A DNA stretch of 64,000 nt from JANNBN01 sp031430595 (GTDB lineage: Bacteria; Actinomycetota; Acidimicrobiia; Acidimicrobiales; JANYDT01): the NCBI GenBank assembly GCA_031430595.1, contig JANPBU010000033.1, positions 1 to 64,000 on the forward strand. The letters run 5' to 3'. Below are positions 26,442 to 35,329 of this stretch, in pieces. Made by a program: the position numbers and the translations under genes. The notes under the pieces were generated by a model, which searched no databases, was not told where the DNA came from, and worked only from the letters and a program-made list of their open reading frames with translations. Positions within the stretch are counted from its first letter, which is position 1; every line of letters begins with the position of its first letter.

Positions 26442-26600
26442 CAGATCGTGCCACCAGGATTGCGCGAGCCGACTGGTTCCTGGTCACCGAAACGGCTCTT
26501 TATGACTCGACACGACGCGACAGCATTCGTGCCACGGCTTGGTCGTACTGGGAGAATCAACGCACGGCCATACTGAGGGGGTTCGACAAAAAACGGGGTC

Positions 26601-26635
26601 AACCAAAACAAACCAAAAGGTTTGTTTGGTTTTTC
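26601..26635 (+). terminator. Rho-independent terminator after the P450 gene
   Basis: The arms AACCAAAACAAACC (26601-26614) and GGTTTGTTTGGTT (26619-26631), loop AAAA, are followed by TTTTC. It can work for the P450 transcript; the opposite strand also ends a gene exactly here (26635), so it may serve both. Confidence 0.8.
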
Positions 26636-27426
26636 TAGCGGATGCCGACGGCTTGAAGTTCTTTGACCCCGATGTCTAGCTCGGTGACCTTGTCAACCAA
26701 GAAGTCTGTTCTTACGCCGGGGACGTTCGTGACAATGAGTACCCGCCATTGAACGGTGAGCGTTACGTGGGCTTTCCCGCCTTTCGGGACAGTCGTGATC
26801 GGTATGAAACACTCACTTCGGTTACGGCCAGACTCGGTTGCCGGGCTTGGCGGGTTGCTATCGCACGAAACGCTGACACCATCAACATCAAGTGTCACTT
26901 TTCCTGATGTTTCTGTTGCGCTTGCATGCCATTGAACGTTCTCAACAACCTCGGCCGTCACAGTCTTATACGTCTCATCTGTTATGTGTACATATAACCG
27001 GAGGCCGGTTATGGCCTTAACACCGTCACGGTGAACTGGTGGAGCAAAGAAACCTTCAGGGTCCGGGGCACTCTTCACCAACTCGGCTTCAACAAACCCT
27101 GGTAGAGGCGGTGCCACAAACGTTGCAACACCAGGCGGACAATTCGCTATACAACCCCACACCTGAACCCAAGTCACACCATCACACGTATATTCAAAGT
27201 ACCCATACGTTGGCGCAGTCGACGAACCCCCACCAACCTGCGTGTAGATCCCACTCTTCTGGTAGTTCGGACACGAACCACCACCACTCGAACCCGGGGC
27301 ACGAGGACCGCCAGGCAAAGTAACAGAAACATCTTCGGGTTCTTGATCCGCATTCGACTGGCCGGGGCGAACGACCACCAACAAAAGCGCCGTGGCTAGG
27401 ACCGAGGCGAGAATGCGTTTATGCAC
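26635..27426 (-). CDS. Secreted protein of unknown function
   Basis: About 263 residues from GTG 27426, with GGGGGAG just upstream. A signal peptide (about 1-26) is followed by a Gly/Ser/Pro-rich region, a small Cys-containing segment (YEYTCDGVTWVQVWGC type pattern, C-C pairs) and a C-terminal beta-sandwich-like domain. No known family. It overlaps the end of the upstream lipoprotein gene by 31 bases, so they form a two-gene operon and probably act together at the cell surface. Confidence 0.65.
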   Translation of the reverse strand: MHKRILASVLATALLLVVVRPGQSNADQEPEDVSVTLPGGPRAPGSSGGGSCPNYQKSGIYTQVGGGSSTAPTYGYFEYTCDGVTWVQVWGCIANCPPGVATFVAPPLPGFVEAELVKSAPDPEGFFAPPVHRDGVKAITGLRLYVHITDETYKTVTAEVVENVQWHASATETSGKVTLDVDGVSVSCDSNPPSPATESGRNRSECFIPITTVPKGGKAHVTLTVQWRVLIVTNVPGVRTDFLVDKVTELDIGVKELQAVGIR

Positions 27427-28112
27427 TGCTCCCCCTTGTCTTTGATAATCGCATTTCGCTTCCATGACCCATCGGCACGAATCATCTGCACCCGAAGCCC
27501 ACTCGTCGCCAAGTCGTCCTGAACTAACGCATCATCGTTCGTGTCTAATGTCCCCTTTGTGTCGAACTCTGCTCCGTTGTTTTGTTTACACAGAATTACC
27601 TCCGCTGTGCCGTCGCGGTCAGAATAATTCTCCATTCGGAGTACCAGGCGTTCATCAATCGTGCCTGCCTCAAACCGTCGTTGTTTCGCATCGACAGCAG
27701 CAAAACCCGCAAGGACCGGATCCGCGACCCGTGCCGTCATCACCTCCAACAAACGATCACGGCTTCGCTCAGCAGCCGGCAAATACGACTCCGCGCGTTG
27801 AACCTGGTCGGCGAGGATCGTTGCTGCGAAGAGTGCCTCCAAATCATCAGGGGAAGGCCCCACCACTAGTGGCCGCCTTACAGTGGCCGGTGGAACGCTG
27901 TCAACGACGACTGTCGTTGTAGCCCCGATCGTCGTCGTAACTACCGTCGTCGTAACTACCGTCGTATCGGGTAATCGGGTTGTGGTCACTTCGCGTTGAC
28001 CCAACGGGATCTCTCGTTGGACCGTGGCCGACGGAATAACCGGCTCGGAAGCCGAACAACCCAACAAAATCAACCCGGCCACGCCCACCGCCATCAATAT
28101 CCGAAACCTCAT
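27396..28112 (-). CDS. Lipoprotein of unknown function with Thr/Val-rich linker
   Basis: 238 residues. The signal MRFRILMAVGVAGLILLGC ends in a lipobox LLGC, so the mature lipid-anchored protein starts at Cys19. A low-complexity stretch rich in TTVVTTT (about 43-68) leads to a soluble domain of about 150 residues with an NTF2-like hydrophilic pattern (RDRLLEVMTARVADP, ERLVLRMENYSDRDGT). Function not known. First gene of the pair with the secreted protein downstream. Confidence 0.65.
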   Translation of the reverse strand: MRFRILMAVGVAGLILLGCSASEPVIPSATVQREIPLGQREVTTTRLPDTTVVTTTVVTTTIGATTTVVVDSVPPATVRRPLVVGPSPDDLEALFAATILADQVQRAESYLPAAERSRDRLLEVMTARVADPVLAGFAAVDAKQRRFEAGTIDERLVLRMENYSDRDGTAEVILCKQNNGAEFDTKGTLDTNDDALVQDDLATSGLRVQMIRADGSWKRNAIIKDKGEQCINAFSPRS

Positions 28113-28182
28113 CAGTCGATACTGACATACAACGAAATATCATGTCAAACGAGCGGGAGGGTGGCACAGTAAGTTGGAGGCT

Positions 28183-29046
28183 ATGGCTCGTGTCGCATTT
28201 CTTGGTCTAGGTGTCATGGGCTACCCCATGGCACGACATCTTCAACAACACGGTCACGACGTGTGCGTCTACAACAGAACGTCATCAAAAGCCGATGCGT
28301 GGGTGGCCGCTTTTGGAGGCTCGTCTGCCATGACCCCAGCGCTCGCCGGTGCCGGACGCGACGTCGTGTTTATGTGCGTCGGTAACGACAACGACCTTCG
28401 GTCGGTAACTCTGGGCGACCATGGGGTAGTCGCAGCAATGGCTTCTGGAAGTGTGTTGGTTGATCACACAACAGCATCGGCGACTATCGCCCGAGAACTT
28501 GCTGCTGTGTGCGGCGAACGAGGGGTTGGGTTTGTTGATGCCCCCGTTTCAGGGGGTCAAGCAGGGGCTGAGAATGGTGCCTTGACCGTGATGTGCGGGG
28601 GAGAACAGGAACACTTTGATCTCGTTTCGCCGGTCATCGATTCGTTTGCGAAATCGGTCAAACTGCTTGGCCCGGCCGGGTCAGGCCAGCTCACCAAAAT
28701 GGTCAACCAAATCTGTATCGCCGGATTGGTTCAAGCGCTAGCTGAAGGCGTTCAATTCGCTCAGGCTGCAGGGCTCGACCCGACTGCAGTCATCGACGCG
28801 ATTGGAAAAGGAGCAGCGCAGTCTTGGCAAATGGATAACCGAGCATCGACCATGGCTGAACGCAAGTTTGACTTCGGTTTTGCCGTTGAATGGATGCGCA
28901 AAGACCTTGGCATTTGCCTCGACGAAGCTCGACGTAACGGCGCAGTCCTACCGGTGACATCGCTCGTCGATCAGTTCTACGGCGAGGTTGCAGCGATGGG
29001 CGGGTCAAGGTGGGACACCTCGAGCCTGATCGCCAGACTCGATTAA
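28183..29046 (+). CDS. NAD-binding beta-hydroxyacid dehydrogenase (3-hydroxyisobutyrate dehydrogenase-like)
   Basis: 287 residues. The Rossmann start VAFLGLGVMGYPMARHL, the substrate-binding DAPVSGGQAGAENGALTVMCGG motif and the catalytic Lys region SGQLTKMVNQIC identify the 6-phosphogluconate/3-hydroxyisobutyrate dehydrogenase family. It oxidises a beta-hydroxy acid or reduces a semialdehyde with NAD(P). Exact substrate cannot be told. ATG 28183 follows GGAGG closely; TTG 28174 is also in frame. Confidence 0.88.
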   Translation: MARVAFLGLGVMGYPMARHLQQHGHDVCVYNRTSSKADAWVAAFGGSSAMTPALAGAGRDVVFMCVGNDNDLRSVTLGDHGVVAAMASGSVLVDHTTASATIARELAAVCGERGVGFVDAPVSGGQAGAENGALTVMCGGEQEHFDLVSPVIDSFAKSVKLLGPAGSGQLTKMVNQICIAGLVQALAEGVQFAQAAGLDPTAVIDAIGKGAAQSWQMDNRASTMAERKFDFGFAVEWMRKDLGICLDEARRNGAVLPVTSLVDQFYGEVAAMGGSRWDTSSLIARLD

Positions 29047-29075
29047 GCCGGTCGATAGCCCTAACAATTCCCTAA

Positions 29076-29105
29076 CACGGATACGAACATATGTTCGTAT
29101 CCGTG
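29076..29105. promoter_or_regulatory. Perfect 30-bp palindrome, LexA/SOS-box-like
   Basis: CACGGATACGAACAT is followed immediately by its exact reverse complement. The centre CGAACATATGTTCG fits the actinobacterial LexA box CGAAC-N4-GTTCG. It lies 16 bases upstream of the start of the DUF222/HNH gene, overlapping the region where its promoter must be. Mycobacterial 13E12 genes are known to carry LexA boxes. Confidence 0.75.
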
Positions 29106-29120
29106 GTGTACTGTTGGTTT

Positions 29121-30344
29121 ATGGAAGCGGCACCATCAGTTGACAATTCGGTTGAGGCGGCGGTGTTGGCTGCTGAGTTTCTGTTGGGTGAGCTAGCTGC
29201 TGGTTCCGTTCGGGTGAACGGCAGCACCGTGATTGCCTGCCGGCGTTTGGTTGATCTTGTCGAACTAATCTGTACACGTACGGTTGGGATTTTTGAAGAT
29301 GGTCGGTCGTTCACGGATGAGGGCCATGTTGATCTGTCGGGCTGGTTAGCTGCGAACACACACGCCCGTCAGTCTGAAGGTCAAACCCGTCGGATGCATG
29401 GCAAGGTTCTTGACCTACTGCCGGGGTTCTCGGTTGCCCTCGGGTCCGGTCAGGTTGGTCAAGGTCACCTTCGGTTGTTGGCGTTAGCGGTTACGGCGGA
29501 ACGGGCCGATCTTGCGGTCGAGCATGAACAGGTGTTGGTTGATTCGGCTTGCAAGTTGTCGGTTCACCAGTTTGGTCAGTTCATGAATCATTGGGTTGCG
29601 TTGTGTGACGACCTTCTCCGCGACCCTGAAGCTGGCGATGAGAAACTTCTTGTGAAACGAGCACTTTCGTTACACGTTTTGGCTGACGGAACCTGGCGTC
29701 TATCGGGAACATTGGACCCGTTGTCGGGCGAAACCGTTCGGGCTGCTCTTGAGGCTGCGATGCCGAAACGCTGCGATGACGACACCCGCACTGTTCCGCA
29801 ACGACGCCATGATGCGCTGGTCGATTTGTGTGCCGAGTCGCTTTCGGAACCTGACCGTCCAGTGGTTGGTGGTGAACGGCCCAACGTGACCGTGCTCATC
29901 GACGCGGCGAGTGGGTTAGCGCACACACCGCAACGGTTCTACCTATCGAGCTTTACTCGCGACATGTTGCTGTGTGACGCGACAGTCACCTCCGTCTGGC
30001 TAGATGCGACCGGAAAACCATTCGATGTCGGATCCTCCATCACCGAAATCCCGGCCCGTAATCGCCGAGCAGTGATAGCCCGTGATGGGTGTTGCCGGTA
30101 TGTCGGTTGTGGGCGGCCGTCGAGGTGGACGGAGATTCATCACATCGTTCACCGTGAAGACCTTGGGAACCATGACCTCAACAACTTGGTCACCCTGTGC
30201 CGGTTCCATCACCGTTTCATTCACAAACACCGCTTGAGACTCGAATGGGACACCGACGGAATCACCCTTGCGATCAGGTGGCCGAACGGCATCACGATCC
30301 ACTCACCGCCCCGACCGCAAGCAACGCTCGCTAACTCGCCTTAA
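29121..30344 (+). CDS. DUF222 / HNH endonuclease protein (13E12 family)
   Basis: 407 residues from ATG 29121. The DUF222 N-terminal part (about 1-290) is rich in helices, with LSGTLDPLSGETVRAALEAA. The C-terminal HNH domain has CRYVGC, the catalytic EIHHIVHREDLGNHDLNNL and LCRFHHRFIH. This family is abundant in actinobacteria, and some members are DNA-damage induced. ATG 29091 is in frame but lies inside the palindrome, so it is not preferred. No RBS is visible, so the mRNA may be leaderless. Confidence 0.88.
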   Translation: MEAAPSVDNSVEAAVLAAEFLLGELAAGSVRVNGSTVIACRRLVDLVELICTRTVGIFEDGRSFTDEGHVDLSGWLAANTHARQSEGQTRRMHGKVLDLLPGFSVALGSGQVGQGHLRLLALAVTAERADLAVEHEQVLVDSACKLSVHQFGQFMNHWVALCDDLLRDPEAGDEKLLVKRALSLHVLADGTWRLSGTLDPLSGETVRAALEAAMPKRCDDDTRTVPQRRHDALVDLCAESLSEPDRPVVGGERPNVTVLIDAASGLAHTPQRFYLSSFTRDMLLCDATVTSVWLDATGKPFDVGSSITEIPARNRRAVIARDGCCRYVGCGRPSRWTEIHHIVHREDLGNHDLNNLVTLCRFHHRFIHKHRLRLEWDTDGITLAIRWPNGITIHSPPRPQATLANSP

Positions 30345-30389
30345 AAACTGCTTCTACCGAGGTGCGGGAACGCCAACCCTTCCACTAAA

Positions 30390-30413
30390 CGCTCCGCCCA
30401 ACGAGGCGGGGCG
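30390..30413. terminator. Hairpin between convergent genes
   Basis: CGCTCCGCC (30390-30398), loop CAACGA, GGCGGGGCG (30405-30413) forms a nine-pair stem with one G-U. It lies between the convergent HNH and TrhO-like genes. There is no strong U-run, so it may be a weak or factor-dependent terminator. Confidence 0.4.
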
Positions 30414-30444
30414 AGTAGGCGCGTCCGGTCAGTGGTCCTACGGA

Positions 30445-31170
30445 TCATGCAGGATGTTGCAGCACGGCGGTGAGGGTGGCATCGAGCTCACCGCGGTCGT
30501 CGAACACGAAGCAGTTCCCTTCCCAAGTGGAGGTTGGGTTGTCGCTCTGCTGGAGGTAGTTGAGGATGCCGCCATCCAGGGTGACGATCTCGATGCCGCG
30601 TTCCGATGCCCATGCCGCGGTCTTGTCACACCGGATGCCGCCCGTGCAATACATCGCGATCGTTTTGTCGGCCCACTCGTCGAGATGATCATCGAAGAAC
30701 GTAGCGAAATCTCGAAAGTCGGTGACCCCCGGGTTAATCGCATTCTTGAATCGACCGAGAGCAAACTCGAACGAGTTTCGATTGTCGATCAAGACCACAT
30801 CGCCGCGCTGTACGAGTGTTTCCCATTCTTTCGGGCTCACGGCGTTCTGAGCGCCTCGAGTTGCATCGACGCCTTCAAGCCCCAACGGCACAATCTCACG
30901 TTTCACCTTCACTTTGAGGCGACGAAAGACCATGTTCTCGCACGCTGTTCGTTTGATGAACAGGTCAGAAAAGCGTGGATCGGACTCGAACCACTCGCGA
31001 ACAGAATCGAGCGCATCAAGTGACCCACACAGCATGACATTGATGCCTTCAGGTGCGATGAGCACGGTGCCGAAGACCCCTCGCCCCTTCAAGAACGACA
31101 GCGTCTCGTGTCGAAGCTGGTTTGGATCATCAACGACGACAAACCGGTAGTAAGAATCGTGCCCGAACAC
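30445..31170 (-). CDS. trhO: Rhodanese-domain tRNA uridine hydroxylase-like protein (TrhO/UPF0176)
   Basis: About 242 residues. The N-terminal acylphosphatase-like half has RGVFGTVLIAPEGINVMLCG, and the rhodanese half has the active-site loop MYCTGGIRCDKTAAW. TrhO makes 5-hydroxyuridine at position 34 of some tRNAs with oxygen. The Cys-rich zinc tail seen in longer homologues is missing, so the protein is a short form. GTG 31170 is placed just before the conserved YYRFVVV; the frame is open to 31254. Confidence 0.8.
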   Translation of the reverse strand: MFGHDSYYRFVVVDDPNQLRHETLSFLKGRGVFGTVLIAPEGINVMLCGSLDALDSVREWFESDPRFSDLFIKRTACENMVFRRLKVKVKREIVPLGLEGVDATRGAQNAVSPKEWETLVQRGDVVLIDNRNSFEFALGRFKNAINPGVTDFRDFATFFDDHLDEWADKTIAMYCTGGIRCDKTAAWASERGIEIVTLDGGILNYLQQSDNPTSTWEGNCFVFDDRGELDATLTAVLQHPA

Positions 31171-31278
31171 GATCAGAAGGCTACCCTGGCCGCCCACCGG
31201 CGTTGAGTGACGTTGAGTGGCACGGTTAGTGCGCCGTCGGCTTGAATAGGGCAACGTTCTTTCAAGGAGTCTTTTATT

Positions 31279-32448
31279 ATGCGCGAAGCAGTCATCGTCT
31301 CGTATGCCCGTACCGGTCTAGCCAAATCAGCACGAGGAGGGTTCAACCTCACGGCGCCGATGACTATGGCGGCTCACAGTATTCGCCACGCCGTCGAGCG
31401 CGCCGGGATTGAAGGTGCAGACGTTGAAGACGTGTACATGGGTAACGTCTCACACGCCCCAGGAAACATCGCCCGCCAAGCTGGTTTGCTTGCAGGGCTT
31501 CCGATCACGACCTCTGGGGCAACGATCAATCGTTTTTGTTCCTCAGGCTTGAACTCGATTGCTCTTGCCGCGAACTACATCACCCAAGATGGCGCGAATG
31601 TGGTCGTAGCTGGTGGTGTCGAGTCGATCACGATGCCCGGCGGATCACCTTCGCGTGAGAGTTTTGACCCGATGCTCACCGAACAGTTTCCGGCGATTTA
31701 CATGCCAATGATTGATACGGCCGACATCGTCGCCGAGCGGTATGGGGTAAGCCGTGAAGCTCAAGACGAGTATTCGTTGCAGTCACAGCAGCGTATGGCT
31801 GCAGCCCAGGCGGCTGGCCTGTTCGCGAACGAAATCGTTCCGTTGGCGACCAAGATGAAGGTCGTAGACAAGGTGACGAAGGAAGAAAGCATCGTTGATT
31901 ACGTCGTTGACCGTGATGAATGTAACCGTGCCGACACCACGATCGAAGGTCTGGCCAAGCTCGCACCTATCATGGGTGCCGACAAGTTCATCACTGCCGG
32001 AAACGCGTCGCAGCTTTCCGATGGGGCTGCATCTGTCGTCATGATGGAAGCTAAGGAAGCAGAACGTCGTGGCATCACCCCGCTCGGTGCATTCAAGGGC
32101 TGGGCTGTAGCCGGATGTGCCCCCGACGAAATGGGAATCGGACCCGTGTTCGCCGTTCCCCGCCTCTTGGAACGCCACGGTCTTACGGTTGATGACATCG
32201 ACCTGTGGGAACTGAACGAAGCATTCGCGAGCCAGTGCTTGTACTCACGTGACACCCTGGGTATCGACCCGGCCAAATACAACGTGAACGGAGGATCGAT
32301 TGCGATTGGTCACCCATTCGGAATGACTGGTGCCCGCTTAGCCGGTCACATTTTGTTGGAAGGAAAGCGCCGTAAGGCCAAGTGGGGCGTCGTCACAATG
32401 TGTATCGGAGGCGGCATGGGCGCAGCCGGCCTCATCGAAATTTACTAG
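31279..32448 (+). CDS. Thiolase (acetyl-CoA C-acyltransferase)
   Basis: 389 residues from ATG 31279 with AAGGAG upstream. Nucleophile Cys87 in INRFCSSGLNS, the NEAFASQ motif, the catalytic His in GGSIAIGHPFGMTGAR and the second Cys in MCIGGGMGAAG are all present. It either cleaves 3-ketoacyl-CoA in beta-oxidation or condenses two acetyl-CoA. Alone in its transcript, with a strong terminator after it. Confidence 0.93.
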   Translation: MREAVIVSYARTGLAKSARGGFNLTAPMTMAAHSIRHAVERAGIEGADVEDVYMGNVSHAPGNIARQAGLLAGLPITTSGATINRFCSSGLNSIALAANYITQDGANVVVAGGVESITMPGGSPSRESFDPMLTEQFPAIYMPMIDTADIVAERYGVSREAQDEYSLQSQQRMAAAQAAGLFANEIVPLATKMKVVDKVTKEESIVDYVVDRDECNRADTTIEGLAKLAPIMGADKFITAGNASQLSDGAASVVMMEAKEAERRGITPLGAFKGWAVAGCAPDEMGIGPVFAVPRLLERHGLTVDDIDLWELNEAFASQCLYSRDTLGIDPAKYNVNGGSIAIGHPFGMTGARLAGHILLEGKRRKAKWGVVTMCIGGGMGAAGLIEIY

Positions 32449-32462
32449 TACGGTCCACTCTA

Positions 32463-32499
32463 TAAGCGTGCTGATTGATCAATTCAATCAGTACGCTTA
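32463..32499 (+). terminator. Terminator after the thiolase gene
   Basis: TAAGCGTGCTGATTGA (32463-32478) and TCAATCAGTACGCTTA (32484-32499) form a 16-pair stem with one G-U pair and a five-base loop, followed by CATTTTACCTTTT. It lies 14 bases after the thiolase stop. It also overlaps the end of the decayed gene on the other strand. Confidence 0.8.
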
Positions 32500-33000
32500 C
32501 ATTTTACCTTTTGTTCCACAAGCATGGTGACTGCTGCAGCCACTATCCACATGTCGCCGACGGTCAGACCCAAGCGTTGAAATAAGCCGTGAGCTGGGCC
32601 GGCAACGGTGGCAACGGTGGCAACGAGACTTGCAGCCGAGATTCCTGAAATTACTTTGGATGCTGTTGCGGTCTTTCGCCAACCGTTGGCGACACATCGA
32701 GCGGCAATGCAGCCACGCCGAGTGTCGCAATTCCTGACACCACGGCACTCAACCATGCATAGCCATCAAGTTGTTTGCGAAGCGCATAACCGAACGTCGG
32801 CACCCCAATCCCGAAGGCAATGAACCCAGCTGTCGTCAGCGGCTGTGTTGATGCTGCACTTGCAGCAAGGCGACTGACCGCATCGTTAACCATTGAATAC
32901 CCGGGGGTCGAAAGAGAGCCAACCAAGCCCCAATGAAACCTACGGGCCCGACGATGCCACCAATGGTAGCCACACGATGGCTTCGACCTCGTGTGTTCAT
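32484..33000 (-). pseudogene. DUF998 membrane protein gene, broken by frameshifts
   Basis: Three pieces in three different frames match the plan of DUF998 proteins. The first (from ATG 33000) reads RVATIGGIVGPVGFIGAWLA; the second (about 32655-32926) reads GYSMVNDAVSRLAAS, FIAFGIGVPTFGYALR, SGIATLGVAALPLD; the third (to 32484) reads GISAASLVATVATVAGPAHG, LFQRLGLTVGDMWIVAA. A piece in the middle is also shortened. The gene is therefore inactive. It lies just downstream of the ABC permease on the same strand and was probably part of that operon. Confidence 0.7.
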
Positions 33001-33010
33001 ATCTGTGAAG

Positions 33011-33805
33011 TTACGACTTTCGGTAGCGGCTGATAGCGATAGGTGCCAAAACGGCTGAGATACCGAGTGACCAAGCAATCGAAATCAATACCTTGGTTGC
33101 TGTTGGTCCACCAAGCATGCAGGCACGAACCGCGTTGGCAGTTGCGCTCACCGGTTGGTTACGGGCCCAAACCTGTAGCCAGCCCGGCATGGTTCGAGGG
33201 TCAACGAACAAGTTCGAGGCAAACACTAACGGCGCGAGCATCGGGAATGCTGCAGCCTGGGCCGCTTCACCATTTGGCACCGAAAGGCCAACCAAGGCGA
33301 AAAGCCACGCAAGGCCAAACCCAAACAGCACCATAACGCCGACGCCAGCGAGCACCATTGGAACATTGGTATGGGCACGGAAACCAACCACATAGGCAAT
33401 AGCGATGAGCAAACTAAGTATGAATACGTTTCGAACTGTGTCGGCGACTACTCGCCCGGAAAGAACTGCTGATCTGGCCATAGGTAGTGACCTCAGCCGT
33501 TCAAGGAGACCCTTACCTTTATCTTCCGCAAGCCCAACCGCTGTTTGGATGGCGCCGAACGCCAGTGTTTGCACAAAAATGCCAGGCATGAGGTAGTCAA
33601 CATAGTTTTGGCCGGGAATCTTGATGGCGCCACCGAAGACGTACCGAAACATAAGCGTGAATATCACGGGTTGAATCAGTGAAAAAACGAGAACCTGAGG
33701 AACGCGTCGAATGACGGTGAGGTTGCGGCCGGTCATCGCAAGGGCATCACGAATGGCCCACTTGAATGCGCCACCCGTGGGTGTTGAAGAAGTCAAGCTG
33801 CTCAT
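33011..33805 (-). CDS. ABC-2 type exporter permease (DrrB-like)
   Basis: 264 residues, six membrane helices. The N-terminal amphipathic part leads into VLVFSLIQPVIFTLMFRYVFGGAI, and the middle has GLLERLRSLPMARSAVLSGR, the coupling segment typical of daunorubicin-type DrrB permeases; AAFPMLAPLVFASNLFVDP is also conserved. It exports a hydrophobic drug or lipid with the ATPase encoded just upstream. Its ATG overlaps the ATPase stop (TAATG). Confidence 0.9.
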   Translation of the reverse strand: MSSLTSSTPTGGAFKWAIRDALAMTGRNLTVIRRVPQVLVFSLIQPVIFTLMFRYVFGGAIKIPGQNYVDYLMPGIFVQTLAFGAIQTAVGLAEDKGKGLLERLRSLPMARSAVLSGRVVADTVRNVFILSLLIAIAYVVGFRAHTNVPMVLAGVGVMVLFGFGLAWLFALVGLSVPNGEAAQAAAFPMLAPLVFASNLFVDPRTMPGWLQVWARNQPVSATANAVRACMLGGPTATKVLISIAWSLGISAVLAPIAISRYRKS

Positions 33806-34743
33806 TATTTGGTTCCTGTCAGGTTCAAGAAAACATCGTCGAGGGTTGGTTCGTGAATATCGAAACGGCCAACTTCGAGCCCCGCCGCGTCGAGTTGGTT
33901 GAGTACTTCTCGAATCGTTTTGGCCCCGCCCCGAAGCGGAATCGAAATCGTTTTCAGATCGGTAACCGAGCGGAGTGCGCCGTGGGTTGCTAGCGACTGA
34001 AGAGCAGCCTCAGCATCGGTTGACGTGGCCAAGGTGAGCGCGACCGTCGTCTCGCCGAGCGTTGCTTTGAGTTCTGCCGACGTTCCTTCAGCGGCCACGA
34101 GGCCCTTGTCGATTACCACGATGCGGTTGGCGAGACGGTCGGCTTCTTCGAGGTATTGGGTGGTCAACAACACCGAGGTGCCATCAGCGACGAGCGTTTC
34201 GATTACCTCCCACAGGTCTTGGCGGCTTGCCGGGTCGAGACCGGTCGTTGGCTCATCGAGCAGCAGGACGGGTGGATGGGTGATGAGGGCTGCGGCGAGA
34301 TCGAGACGTCGTCGCATTCCGCCCGAATATGTTCTTGCCGGTCGACCACTTGCATCGGAGAGTTTGAACTGATCGAGCAGTTCGGTTGAGCGTTGCCCTG
34401 CGTCAGTTTTGTTGAGGTGATTGAGCCGCCCTACAAGGACGAGGTTCTCGCGGCCGGTCAGGTTTTCGTCGACCGCAGCGTATTGCCCGGCCAGCCCAAT
34501 ACTTTGTCGAACGGCTTGAGGATGCGTTGCCACGTCGTATCCGGCGACGGTAGCTCGGCCCGCATCCTGCTTGAGGATCGTGGTGAGTATTCGTACGGCT
34601 GTGGTTTTGCCGGCACCGTTAGGACCCAGTAGGCCAAGCACTGTACCGGTCGGAACTTCGAAGGAAACCCCGGCCAATGCCAGCACGTCTCCGAAGTTTT
34701 TCTTTAGGTGTTCGCCTGTTATGGCAGTAGTCATGTAATTCAC
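33805..34743 (-). CDS. ABC exporter ATPase (DrrA-like)
   Basis: 312 residues. Walker A GLLGPNGAGKTTAVRIL, signature YSGGMRRRLDLAAAL, Walker B PPVLLLDEPTTGLD, then the DrrA-type C-terminal regulatory extension (about 215-312), ending DIHEPTLDDVFLNLTG. It powers the DrrB-like permease. ATG 34743, or ATG 34734 (MTTAITG). Divergent from a MarR regulator 63 bases away, which probably controls it. Confidence 0.92.
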   Translation of the reverse strand: MNYMTTAITGEHLKKNFGDVLALAGVSFEVPTGTVLGLLGPNGAGKTTAVRILTTILKQDAGRATVAGYDVATHPQAVRQSIGLAGQYAAVDENLTGRENLVLVGRLNHLNKTDAGQRSTELLDQFKLSDASGRPARTYSGGMRRRLDLAAALITHPPVLLLDEPTTGLDPASRQDLWEVIETLVADGTSVLLTTQYLEEADRLANRIVVIDKGLVAAEGTSAELKATLGETTVALTLATSTDAEAALQSLATHGALRSVTDLKTISIPLRGGAKTIREVLNQLDAAGLEVGRFDIHEPTLDDVFLNLTGTK

Positions 34744-34805
34744 CTTACTCGATAGTTGATGAGAGTCAAGTATTAATTCCAGTCGACCATTGATAGAGTG
34801 CCACT

Positions 34806-35324
34806 ATGAGTAGGCAGACTAAAGCCATGACGGAGAGCATGGGTGCGACGGAAGGTGGGATGAGCGAAGGTGAGGTAAGCGACAGCGAACTCACCTGGCC
34901 CCGGATGTACGTGCTGTTTTCGCGACGACGAGACCAAATGTTCGCGTTGGCTTTTCGTCACGGCCTGACGCCACCGCACGGGTTTGCGTTGTCAGTATTG
35001 GGTAACGGGCCAACACGAATGCGTGATCTAGCCGAACAAATGGCTTGCGATGCCTCGTACATCACCGCCGTTGTCGATCGATTAGAGGCTGAGGGTTTTG
35101 CTGAACGGCGAGCCGACCCGAACGATCGCCGGGTCAAAGAAATTGCCCTTACTGTAAAGGGTCTCTCGCTGGCCGCCGAATTTCAGGAATCGATGTCGAC
35201 GGCGCCTGAAGAGTTCGAAAAGCTCACGAAGCTTGAGCAAGTTCAGTTTGCTCAAATTCTCGCAAAACTCGTTCCGGAAGTGGATGGGTCAGTCGATCCG
35301 TTCCGTCGCCCCGCAGGTCCGTAA
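34806..35324 (+). CDS. MarR-family transcriptional regulator
   Basis: 172 residues. After a flexible N-terminus (about 1-30) the winged helix follows: GLTPPHGFALSVLGNGPTRM, LAEQMACDASYITAVVDRLE and the wing DPNDRRVKEIALTVKG. Its position next to the divergent DrrAB-type exporter is a common layout for MarR-controlled efflux, so it is the likely repressor. Start ATG 34806; ATG 34830, 34842 or 34860 are in-frame alternatives. Six bases separate it from the decarboxylase gene. Confidence 0.88.
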   Translation: MSRQTKAMTESMGATEGGMSEGEVSDSELTWPRMYVLFSRRRDQMFALAFRHGLTPPHGFALSVLGNGPTRMRDLAEQMACDASYITAVVDRLEAEGFAERRADPNDRRVKEIALTVKGLSLAAEFQESMSTAPEEFEKLTKLEQVQFAQILAKLVPEVDGSVDPFRRPAGP

Positions 35325-35329
35325 CCACC

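Noticed and set aside
26442..26600. Possible gene fragment after the P450 gene
   Set aside because: A plus-strand frame looks faintly protein-like, but no domain, start or RBS can be supported.
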